DNA of 64,000 bases from Streptomyces sp. KMM 9044 (GTDB taxonomy: Bacteria; Actinomycetota; Actinomycetes; Streptomycetales; Streptomycetaceae): NCBI RefSeq assembly GCF_024701375.2, contig NZ_CP113910.1, positions 7,192,001 to 7,256,000 of the forward strand, given 5' to 3'. Positions 56,955-64,000 of the stretch are shown in pieces. Below the pieces are notes generated by a model. That model was not told where the DNA came from and did no database searches. It saw only the letters and a list, made by a program, of their open reading frames with translations. How positions within the stretch are numbered: the first letter of the stretch is position 1; each line of letters begins with the position of its first letter. The position numbers and the translations under genes were made by a program.

Positions 56955-58025
56955 TCAAGTGCGGGGGCCGGGCACGACAAGCTGCCAGGAGTCGCCGAAC
57001 CTCCGCCACTGTGAGCCCGATGACCCCGGGTGTCTCACCTGTTCCGCCCCTTTTTCCCAGGACTGGTGTGCCGTGGCGGCCAGGAAGGCGTGGGCAAACA
57101 TGGCCAGAGTGATGTGCCGGTACCAGCCCACGTAGCGGCGGACCTCGTACTGGTCCAGGCCGCACTCGTTCTTCGCGGCCTGGAAGCACTCCTCGATCGC
57201 CCAGCGCGCCCCGGCGACCCTCACCAGTTCCTGGACGGTGACCTGAAGGGGCGCGTAGGCGAGGTAGTAGGCGATCTCGTCGGGCTTGCTGATGCTGCGC
57301 CGGGCCAGTGCCCACCGCATCCGGTGCGGGACCTCGCCCTGATAGTCGAATTCGGCGACGGCCGGCAGCCGCACCGCTGCCCAGTGGTAGACGCGGGGTC
57401 CCTTCGCGCCGTCGCCGCAGGAGATCTTCTCCCATGCCTCGTCCGGGGCCTGCGCGAACAGGCCCTCGATCCGTGAACAGCCCACGGTGAACTGGGACTT
57501 GGGGACGGCCAGTACGTAGCCGACACCCGACTGTTCCAGCAGCCGGCGGAATCGGTTGTCCTGGCCGTAGGCGGAATCCGCGGTGACCCAGGTAATGGGC
57601 AGAGGCGAGGCCAGGGCCCGCAGCACCATGTGCCGGGCCAGTTCGCCTTTGGTGGCGAACTCCCGCTCGTCGGGGACCCTTGCGGTGCGGCAGCGGTCCC
57701 GGTCCTCGGTCCAGGACTTCGGGAGGTAGAGCTCGCGGTCGACCAGGGCCCTGCCGCGGGCGGTGGCGTAGGCGGCGAAGACACCGATCTGGCAGTTCTC
57801 GGTCCGGCCGGCGGTTCCGGAGTACTGGCGCTGGACTCCGGCCGAGGTGGTGCCCTTCTTGATGAACCCGGTGTCGTCGATGATCAGAACACCGTCGGCC
57901 TCGCCGAGCTTGGCGGCGACGTATTCCTGCAGGTCGTCGCGGATGTCATCGGGCTCCCACTTTGATCCGGCGAGGAGGTGCTGCAGGCCGTCAGGGGTGG
58001 AGTGGCCGGCCTGTTCGGCCAGCTG
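56955..58025 (-). CDS. IS701 transposase, second exon (356 codons plus stop)
   Basis: DDE nuclease of IS701 type: begins QLAEQAGHSTPDGLQHLLAG, first Asp in GVLIIDDTGFIKKGTTSAGV, second in TWVTADSAYGQDNRFRRLLE, Glu in RWAIEECFQAAKNECGLDQY, end WRRFGDSWQLVVPGPRT. It has no start of its own at the exon border; it joins exon 1 (60198-60377) once the intron is removed, giving Trp-Gln at the junction (ARKNSW/QLAEQ) and a 416-residue protein. Confidence 0.92.
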   Translation of the reverse strand, partial: QLAEQAGHSTPDGLQHLLAGSKWEPDDIRDDLQEYVAAKLGEADGVLIIDDTGFIKKGTTSAGVQRQYSGTAGRTENCQIGVFAAYATARGRALVDRELYLPKSWTEDRDRCRTARVPDEREFATKGELARHMVLRALASPLPITWVTADSAYGQDNRFRRLLEQSGVGYVLAVPKSQFTVGCSRIEGLFAQAPDEAWEKISCGDGAKGPRVYHWAAVRLPAVAEFDYQGEVPHRMRWALARRSISKPDEIAYYLAYAPLQVTVQELVRVAGARWAIEECFQAAKNECGLDQYEVRRYVGWYRHITLAMFAHAFLAATAHQSWEKGAEQVRHPGSSGSQWRRFGDSWQLVVPGPRT

Positions 58026-60197
58026 GTGAGGTCGACTCGGGGCGCCCTGCTGGTGTTTCCACCAGCGGGTTTCCCCGAGCCGCCTCCCGAACCGGACGTG
58101 CCCGCTCTCCAGGCATCCGGCTCTCCACAAGCCCTCTCAGACGGCCGCGGCCGTCGTGCTCCCACTGGGCCAGGGCGAGGGGATCTTGTTCCCGCGATAC
58201 AAATAGCGGTTGGTTCGCACCTTCGCGCACCTGAACAAGACCACCTCGTCATCAGCAGGCCACCATCGGCCCGCGCAGTAACGACGGCGAAGACTCTTCC
58301 AGTTGGACCGGCGGTGCTTTCGCCGCAGCCACCCGAAGACCTGCCGCCAGGTGAAGGCCGACAGGTACTGGAAGGTCGCGGACGACACCCCGTGCCGGAA
58401 GTACGCCGTCCAGCCGCGCAACACCGGGTTGAGATGGTGCAGCACGACTGCCAGCGGCAGGTTCGTGTCCTGTCGGCACAGCGTCTTGACCTTCTCCTTG
58501 ACGGCTTGGAGGGCCTTCTTGGAGGGGTAGAGGTAGACGTAGTGCTTCTGGGTCCCACGTTTGCGGTGACGCTGGAGGCGCCACCCGAGGAAGTCCAGCC
58601 CCTCGTCGATATGGGTGATGGCCGTCTTCTCCACCGACAGACGCAGTCCCATCGGGGCGAGTACTTCCGCCACCTGGGTGCGCATGTCTTCGGCCTGCTC
58701 GCGTGTCCCGGTCACGGCGATCAGAAAGTCGTCCGCATACCGGAAGAGCCGGTAGTTGGGCAGATTCTGCCGACGTCGCCGGGCCCGCTGGCCTTGCGTG
58801 GAGTTCGGCCCGCCCGGACCGGCCGCGATGAACTCATCGAGAACCGACAGGGCGATGTTGGCCAGCAGCGGCGAGAGGATCCCACCCTGCGGAGTGCCGG
58901 AATCGGTGTCCTTGGACTGGCCAGCCTCGCTGAGGATGCCCGACTTCAAGAACGCCTTCACCAGGTCAAGGACGCGCCGGTCTCCGACTCGGCGACGCAC
59001 CCGGCCCATCAGGGCCGCGTGGTCGATCGAGTCGAAGCACGCCTCGATGTCCCCCTCCACCATCCACTCATAGGAGTTCTTGGCGAAGTGGTGCGCCTCG
59101 GCGAGCGCGTCGTGAGCCCGGCGCTTCGGGCGGAACCCGTAGGAGCACGGGAGGAAATACGCCTCGAAGATCGGCTCCAGTACCAGCTTCAGGGACGCCT
59201 GGACCACCCGGTCCCGCACGGTCGGAATACCCAGCCGACGGCGCTTGGCCGTCCCCGGCTTGGGGATCATCCTTTCCCGCACGGGAAGCGGACGGAAGGT
59301 GCGGTCCTTCAGGTCGGACCGCACCTCGTCGAGGAATGCCTCGACGCCTTGCCCGTCCTCCACGGAACGGGCCGTCTGCCCGTCCACTCCGGCCGAGCGA
59401 GCGCCCCTGTTCCTCCTCACCCGAACCCACGCGACCAGCAGGAACGCGGGATCAGCAACGAGATTGAACAGGTCATCGAACCGGCGATCACGATCGTCGG
59501 TCGCCCAACAGTGCAGTTTGGTCTGCATCTCCAGTACCCGGCGCTCGGCCTTGAGCAGCCCGAACTCCAGCGCGTCGGTATTCACCAGCGACCTCCTGGC
59601 ATTGCAGCATCCTCCCTGCCGACTTGCTGGCCCCCTTCGCCATGCACGGAGCTTTCCTCCGCTCGGACTACTACGAGGCCTCCGCCCCACCTGCGGACCT
59701 CAGCCGGCAACGGGCCTGCCCTCCTCGCCGGACCGGCTGTCCGGAAGGAAAGGGCGACCGCAGGCGGTTCCCACGTTCACCATGTGCCGATCGGCCAGGT
59801 CGGCGTCCCGCTACTACCCCGGCAGCATCACCACGCCTACGCCGCAGACCTTCAGCGTGGCCTCCCCACCGGCAGTTGGAGACCGGCTTCGGAGTTGACC
59901 GCCCCAGCCGAAGCAAGCGGTCACGCACTGCACCCCGGGCCCATATCCGCCAGATTGGAGCCCGGTGACAAGACTTACGGGGCTTTACACGGATTCCTCT
60001 TCGTACGCCTTCTGGCCTTGCTTGCCGAACCCGACGCGTCTGGCAGTACCGCGCCGTCCCGGCGTTGTCAGGGCTGCTTCCCGTCCTCACCGGCGTTCCC
60101 CGGCCCGGACTGCCCTCAGCTTCTACCCGGCCGCTGCGACGGCCCGGCGGTAGAGGTCTCCCACCTCCACTCGGTCACATGGCGCCTCGTGGCGCAC
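58026..60197 (-). mobile_element. Group II intron 2, sense in the IS701 transposase
   Basis: 2172 bp. The 5' end reads GTGCGCCACGAGGCGCC (60197 leftward), fitting GUGYG. Near the 3' end domain V is seen: AGAGCCGGATGCC, loop side GGAGAGCGGGC, ACGTCCGGTTCGGG (about 58086-58124), then a domain VI stem (GGCGGCTCGGGG ... CCCCGAGTCGACC) and the last bases CTCAC. It is on the same strand as the transposase, so splicing would restore that gene. Different from intron 1 in sequence and protein. Confidence 0.92.
58137..59585 (-). CDS. ltrA: Group II intron reverse transcriptase/maturase (LtrA type), second
   Basis: 482 residues from GTG 59585 (AGGAGG upstream). RT blocks: RNRGARSAGVDGQTARSVED, PLPVRERMIPKPGTAKRRRL, GIPTVRDRVVQASLKLVLEP, YGFRPKRRAHDALAEAHHF, MVEGDIEACFDSIDHAAL, SGTPQGGILSPLLANIALSV, NYRLFRYADDFLIAVTG with YADD. 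Domain X is HLNPVLRGWTAYFRHGVSSA and the end CAKVRTNRYLYRGNKIPSPW. No HNH nuclease, so movement probably uses nicked or single-stranded targets at replication forks. Confidence 0.93.
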   Translation of the reverse strand: MNTDALEFGLLKAERRVLEMQTKLHCWATDDRDRRFDDLFNLVADPAFLLVAWVRVRRNRGARSAGVDGQTARSVEDGQGVEAFLDEVRSDLKDRTFRPLPVRERMIPKPGTAKRRRLGIPTVRDRVVQASLKLVLEPIFEAYFLPCSYGFRPKRRAHDALAEAHHFAKNSYEWMVEGDIEACFDSIDHAALMGRVRRRVGDRRVLDLVKAFLKSGILSEAGQSKDTDSGTPQGGILSPLLANIALSVLDEFIAAGPGGPNSTQGQRARRRRQNLPNYRLFRYADDFLIAVTGTREQAEDMRTQVAEVLAPMGLRLSVEKTAITHIDEGLDFLGWRLQRHRKRGTQKHYVYLYPSKKALQAVKEKVKTLCRQDTNLPLAVVLHHLNPVLRGWTAYFRHGVSSATFQYLSAFTWRQVFGWLRRKHRRSNWKSLRRRYCAGRWWPADDEVVLFRCAKVRTNRYLYRGNKIPSPWPSGSTTAAAV

Positions 60198-60377
60198 CCA
60201 GCTGTTCTTGCGGGCGACCGGGGCGAGCAGCCCGCGCACGTAGTCCCGCATGCGGCGGCGGAGCTCGACTCGGCCGAAGCGGTGCCCGATGGTCAGGAAG
60301 AGATCGTCCAGTTCGAGGTCCCACTGCGCGGCGGCAGACTCGGTGATCACCCTCGGAGGCTGCCCCGCCGCCGTCAC
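60198..60377 (-). CDS. IS701 transposase, first exon (60 codons)
   Basis: From GTG 60377 to the intron border at 60198: TAAGQPPRVITESAAAQWDL, LDDLFLTIGHRFGRVELRRR, MRDYVRGLLAPVARKNSW. This is the standard N-terminus of IS701 transposases. Unspliced, it reads into the intron and stops at 60123 after 84 codons. Confidence 0.9.
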
Positions 60378-60504
60378 TATCTGCGGCGTTGTCGCACGAT
60401 CGAGGGGCGGTCTCCGTGAGACCGCCCCCGCACGATCGAAGTCCCGCTACACTCCCGCCACCCGGCGAAAAGACCAGGTCAGACAGCGAAATCCTGCTGG
60501 AGTA
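60364..60504. repeat. Long terminal inverted repeat of the IS701 element, right
   Basis: Partner of 56748-56888. The transposase start codon (GTG 60377) lies inside it. Confidence 0.9.
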
Positions 60505-60577
60505 CTAGGACGCCGCTGGGCGGCGGCCATGCCGCGGACGCCGGCGACGGAGCCCGCGGCGACTGGACGGTCCGGCC

Positions 60578-61225
60578 TCACTTCCGCCAGAACAGGTGGT
60601 GCGTCACGCCGCTCGGGCTGGGCACGACGTCCTGGTGGAACCGGTCGAGCAGCTCATCGGGGGACCCCCACAGCCGGGCCCCGGAGCCGAGCTCCGTCGG
60701 CGCGACCGCCACATGCAAGGTGTCGACGAGGTCGGCCTCAAGGAACCGCCGGATGATCGTGGCCCCACCGCCAAGCCGGACGTCCTGGCCCTGAGCCGCC
60801 TCCTTCGCCTGGGCGAGCACTGCGGCCGGGTCGCCGCCGACGAAGTGGAACGTTGTGTCGGAGAGCGTGAACGACGGGCGCTTGTGGTGCGTCATGACGA
60901 ACACTGGCGTGTGGAACGGGGGCTCGTCACCCCACCACCCCTGCCACTCGTGGTCCTGCCAGGGCCCGCGCTGCGGCCCGAACTTGTTGCGGCCCATGAT
61001 CTCGGCGCCGATGTTGCGGGCGTAGTCCCGCGTGAAGTAGTCGTCCAGACCTCGGCTGCCACCAGGTTCGGAGCGGTTGACGGGTGGGTGGTCGGTGGCA
61101 AAGGCCCAGGCGAGCAAGTTCCCCGGATCGGCATGGCCGAACGGCTTCTCGAGGCTCTGGCCCTCGCCGGCGCCGAACCCGTCGCTCGAGACGGTGAAGT
61201 TCTGGACCCGCAGCAACTGACTCAT
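60578..61225 (-). CDS. RibD C-terminal/dihydrofolate reductase-like protein
   Basis: 215 residues from ATG 61225 (AGGAGGAGC upstream). LRVQNFTVSSDGFGAGEGQS at the N-terminus (start of the reductase fold), MGRNKFGPQRGPWQDHEWQG, FVMTHHKRPSFTLSDTTFHF, and DVRLGGGATIIRRFLEADLV with the NADPH-binding GGG. Reaction unknown. Intact, unlike the paralogous relic at 19.3 kb. Confidence 0.88.
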   Translation of the reverse strand: MSQLLRVQNFTVSSDGFGAGEGQSLEKPFGHADPGNLLAWAFATDHPPVNRSEPGGSRGLDDYFTRDYARNIGAEIMGRNKFGPQRGPWQDHEWQGWWGDEPPFHTPVFVMTHHKRPSFTLSDTTFHFVGGDPAAVLAQAKEAAQGQDVRLGGGATIIRRFLEADLVDTLHVAVAPTELGSGARLWGSPDELLDRFHQDVVPSPSGVTHHLFWRK

Positions 61226-61386
61226 GCTGCTCCTCCTGCTTCGCACTTTCTGATCACTTGACGAACGGTGGACCGGCCGGGCCGGGAAAACTCATCGCCG
61301 CATCGTGCAGTTCTCATCGAGCTCCCGCAGTCGCGCGCCGGGTGACGACTCCCCGGTGGTCGTCCCCCAGCGCGGCCGCGTACGGC

Positions 61387-61641
61387 TCACCGGGCGAGCG
61401 TCCAGCGGGGGCGGCGGGTCTTCCGGCCCTTGCTTTCGCCGCGGGCGGCCGCGGCCTGACGGGCGGGCTCCCGGTTGGCCATCAGCACCTTGATCACCTG
61501 GCCGTGCGTCAGCTCCGCCCGGGGACCGGGCGGGCAAAGGGCACCGACGGTCCCCGCAACATCCAGCCGGCGCAGAAACTCGGCAGCGACGGGCAGAGCG
61601 CCCCAACACTTGGTCACCACGGACTCGATCACGCACTCCAT
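61387..61641 (-). pseudogene. IS1634-type transposase N-terminal fragment
   Basis: About 85 codons with the DUF4277 pattern: VTKCWGALPVAAEFLRRLDV, AELTHGQVIKVLMANREPAR. The frame ends at 61387 in a basic tail; the catalytic part is missing. Confidence 0.65.
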
Positions 61642-62282
61642 AAGGGGGCGTTCCGTCTGTGGCCGCGGGGACCGGGAAGTCATCGACACACCCGGACCAA
61701 CGCTGACAGGCCTGTGCGGACACCGCCCGGCCCCGCTCTCCAGCCGAATCAGCGACCCGCGAAATACGGGGCTGGCCCTCGGAGTCACCGGCGAGCTTGC
61801 GTAGAGGTCTCGGTCTCGGCGCGGACGTACCTCGGCCCATGGTCTGGGGGCTGCAGGCTCCGCCTGTCGGGGGACAGAGAGCGACGGTTTCCGGGGATGC
61901 CGCGAGCGTCGACCGGATTACTCACTCTCGCGGACCCGGCCGCCGGGAAGCCCGGCAGACCTCATCAGGCGCGATGTGAACCGCGTGGGGCTGCTGCGCA
62001 TTCCGTTGGCAGCCAATGAGCGAGCGTGGGTGCAAGGTCAGGTTTTCACTAATTTGGGTGTGGCTGGGTGGAGTGTGTTGCTCTCTGCCGGGTCGGCGTG
62101 ACCATGATGCTGGGCGACGGGCCGGGACCGAACGGCCGAGGACGAACCGCGGTAGTGCGTCAGTGGCATGGGGTGACAAGTCGCAGGGCTTCGCCCGGAC
62201 CGCTGATACGGGCACGGCCGGTCCCGGTAAGCAGGCCCAGGACGGAAGCTCTGGGCAGGACCGAACACGGGGGAAGAGCACT
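61642..62282. other. Upstream region of the urease operon
   Basis: About 640 bp with no recognised gene. Part around 62030-62095 is less GC-rich than its surroundings and may contain the urease promoter. No nickel- or nitrogen-control box (Nur, GlnR) was identified by eye. Confidence 0.4.
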
Positions 62283-62984
62283 GTGCACCTGACTCCACAT
62301 GAGCAAGAACGCTTGATGATTCACGTGGCGGCGGATGTCGCCGAGAAACGGCGGGCCCGGGGGGTGCGGCTGAACTACCCCGAGTCGATGGCTCTGTTGA
62401 TCGTGCATGTCCTCGAGGGGGCCCGGGACGGCAGGACCGTTGCTGAGCTCATGTCGTCCGGGCGGAAGGTGCTGTCGCGGGAGGAGGTCATGGACGGGGT
62501 CCCCGAGATGATCGAGAACGTACAGGTGGAGGCCACGTTCCCCGACGGCACGAAGCTGGTCACCATCCACGCCCCCTTCCCGGAGGCGGCCGACGGCGAA
62601 ACGGGGACCGTCTGTCCGGGGAAGGTGGACCACTCCACGCGCGAGGAGGACCAGGCAGTGGCCTTCAACGAAGAGCGCGAGGTCACGAAGTTGACGGTCA
62701 AGAACCCGACTGACCGTCCTGTCCAGGTCGGTTCGCACTACCACTTCGCCGAGGCCAACGCCGGGCTGGAGTTCGACCGTAAAAGGGCGTGGGGCAAGCG
62801 TCTGCACGTCCCGGCCGGCAGTTCCGTACGTTTCGAGCCCGGCATCTCCGAGGAGGTCGAACTCGTTCCCATCGAGGGTGAGCGTGTGGTGCACGGTCTG
62901 CGCGGCAGGACCAAGGGCCTACCCGAGAAGATCGAAGGCTCGCTCGACAACACACGGGGTTCGTTCGACAAGGAGCGGGTGTGA
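62283..62984 (+). CDS. ureAB: Urease gamma/beta fusion subunit
   Basis: 233 residues from GTG 62283 (GGGGGAAGAG upstream). Residues 1-100 are the gamma subunit ([60 protein letters not shown]) and about 105-215 the beta subunit ([60 protein letters not shown]). In most bacteria these are two proteins. Part of the nickel enzyme that hydrolyses urea to ammonia and carbamate. Overlaps ureC by 4 bp (GTGA). Confidence 0.95.
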   Translation: MHLTPHEQERLMIHVAADVAEKRRARGVRLNYPESMALLIVHVLEGARDGRTVAELMSSGRKVLSREEVMDGVPEMIENVQVEATFPDGTKLVTIHAPFPEAADGETGTVCPGKVDHSTREEDQAVAFNEEREVTKLTVKNPTDRPVQVGSHYHFAEANAGLEFDRKRAWGKRLHVPAGSSVRFEPGISEEVELVPIEGERVVHGLRGRTKGLPEKIEGSLDNTRGSFDKERV

Positions 62985-64000
62985 CTTCCAGGACCGAGTG
63001 CCCAGACTGTTCCTGCTGCCAGCAGCCTCCGAAGCCCTCCGATCGGCTGCCCCGCCCCGCATACGCGGACCGGTTCGGCCCGACGGTCCGCGACCGGATC
63101 CGGCTTGCCGACACGGCGCTGCGGATCAGGATCGAGGACGACTGGTCGGGTGGCCCCGGACGCAGCGGCAACGAGATGGTGTTCGGCGGCGGCAAGGTGA
63201 TCCGTGAGTCGATGGGACAGTCCATCGCGCCGCGCGACCCGGGCAGAAGTCGTGAGTCCGTCGGCAGCCTCGCCGTCGAGCCGCCCGACACGGTCATCAC
63301 CGGCGCTGTCGTGCTGGACCACTGGGGCATCGTCAAAGCCGATATCGCCATCCGGGACGGCAACATCGTCGCCCTCGGCAAAGCGTACAACCCGGAGACG
63401 ATGGATCCTCTGCACGAGGAAGCCGGTCCTCACAACGACATCGGCCCCGAGCCCACCGACTTCGCCATCGGCCCGGACACCGAGGTCATCGCGGGCAAGG
63501 GCAGGATTCTCACCGCCGGGGGCATCGACACGCACGTCCACTTCATCTGCCCCGATCAGGTCAAAGAGGCACTGGCCGCAGGTGTCACCACGCTCATCGG
63601 TGGCGGGACGGGACCCGCAGAGGGCAGCACGGCCACCACCGTGACCCCCGGTTCATGGCACATCGCCCGCACCTTCGAAGCGCTGGACGCCTTCCCGGTC
63701 AACATCGGACTGCTCGGCAAGGGCGCCACCATGTCCGAGAAGTCCATGTACGACCAGGTGGACGCAGGCATCATCGGCTTCAAGATCCACGAAGACTGGG
63801 GTGCCACCCCGGCCGTCATCAGAAAATGCCTTCAGGTCTGCAAGAAGACCGGTGTACAGCTCGCACTCCATGCCGACTCCCTGAACGAGGCAGGTTTCGT
63901 CAAGGACACCATCGACGCCATCGGCGGCTGCTCCATCCATGTCTTCCACGTCGAGGGCGCCGGCGGAGGCCATGCCCCGGACATGATCAAGATGGTGGGT
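62981..64000 (+). CDS. ureC: Urease alpha subunit, 5' part
   Basis: From GTG 62981, with AGGAG at 62971 and a GTGA overlap with ureAB; runs off the right edge (340 codons seen of about 570). Catalytic subunit. Seen: [20 protein letters not shown], the His-x-His nickel ligands in [13 protein letters not shown], the carbamylated lysine in [14 protein letters not shown], and further ligands in [12 protein letters not shown] and [15 protein letters not shown]. The rest of the operon (accessory ureEFGD or their like) would follow outside the window. The N-terminal cysteine cluster CPDCSCC is an odd addition. Confidence 0.95.
   Translation, partial: MTSRTECPDCSCCQQPPKPSDRLPRPAYADRFGPTVRDRIRLADTALRIRIEDDWSGGPGRSGNEMVFGGGKVIRESMGQSIAPRDPGRSRESVGSLAVEPPDTVITGAVVLDHWGIVKADIAIRDGNIVALGKAYNPETMDPLHEEAGPHNDIGPEPTDFAIGPDTEVIAGKGRILTAGGIDTHVHFICPDQVKEALAAGVTTLIGGGTGPAEGSTATTVTPGSWHIARTFEALDAFPVNIGLLGKGATMSEKSMYDQVDAGIIGFKIHEDWGATPAVIRKCLQVCKKTGVQLALHADSLNEAGFVKDTIDAIGGCSIHVFHVEGAGGGHAPDMIKMVG

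Larger units (their letters stand above)
56748..60504 (-). mobile_element. IS701-family element carrying group II intron 2
   Basis: Ends TACTCCAGCAGGATTTCGCT at both sides; target duplication CTAG (56744-56747 and 60505-60508), as known for IS701. Terminal inverted repeats are unusually long: 141 bp with two mismatches (56748-56888 and 60364-60504). Without the 2172-bp intron the element would be 1585 bp. Confidence 0.92.

Noticed and set aside
1..64000. CRISPR array, tRNA or rRNA genes
   Set aside because: No regularly spaced repeats with unique spacers and no tRNA-like T-loop/anticodon pattern were seen by eye; a tRNAscan or Rfam run would settle this.

Overview
The window is very GC-rich actinomycete DNA. 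The gene content points to a Streptomyces chromosome arm or large replicon: a ceb cellobiose operon with its LacI-type regulator, a RheA/Hsp18 heat-shock pair, a fused gamma/beta urease subunit, pyruvate carboxylase of Streptomyces type, an iron-box promoter and IS elements typical of the genus. Species cannot be named from the sequence.

Layout. 1-3.5 kb: 3' end of a lipid kinase gene, a KatG/P450 chimeric relic, a hypothetical gene and a TerB-family gene. 3.6-9.95 kb: a decayed NRPS gene on the minus strand, interrupted by an IS4-like element that is itself interrupted by an ISAs1-type element; both insertions keep target duplications and can be undone on paper. 10-23 kb: a WGR protein gene (frameshifted), an FAD-binding subunit, a PNPOx-like protein, a GCS2-type ligase, pyruvate carboxylase, several truncated genes joined to one another, a PobA-type hydroxylase. 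23-36 kb: TetR and AraC regulators, an EntS-like MFS exporter behind an iron box, a cysteine-desulfurase-like enzyme, an AI-2E transporter, and broken genes (DUF1080, GH64, DMT permease, acyltransferase), the GH64 gene carrying a small MITE-like insertion. 36.9-43.1 kb: the intact cebR / cebEFG-bglC locus. 43-48 kb: an FG-GAP protein gene with unstable repeats, DUF2267, hsp18/rheA with a recognisable operator, DoxX. 48.5-60.5 kb: a 12-kb mobile-element pile-up (IS5, three IS3 copies of one type plus one of another, IS701) holding two different group II introns. 60.6-64 kb: RibD-like reductase, an IS1634 relic, then ureAB and ureC running off the window.

The intact working units are the cellobiose uptake/cleavage operon (CebEFG import, BglC cleavage, CebR repression at a double operator), the urease operon, pyruvate carboxylase and the heat-shock protein with its operator. 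Much of the rest is in decay: I count more than a dozen genes with a single frameshift, nonsense codon or truncation. Several frameshifts sit in poly-G/C runs, so some may be sequencing errors; others (nested IS, MITE, chimeric junctions) are structural and not explained that way.

The most notable finds are (i) a group II intron in the sense orientation inside an IS701 transposase, whose removal gives an exact 416-residue reading frame, (ii) a second, different intron lying antisense in an IS3 copy 3 kb away, (iii) the double-nested IS in the NRPS gene, and (iv) a 139-bp MITE-like insertion whose removal restores a GH64 glucanase frame at that point. I found no CRISPR array, tRNA or rRNA gene.
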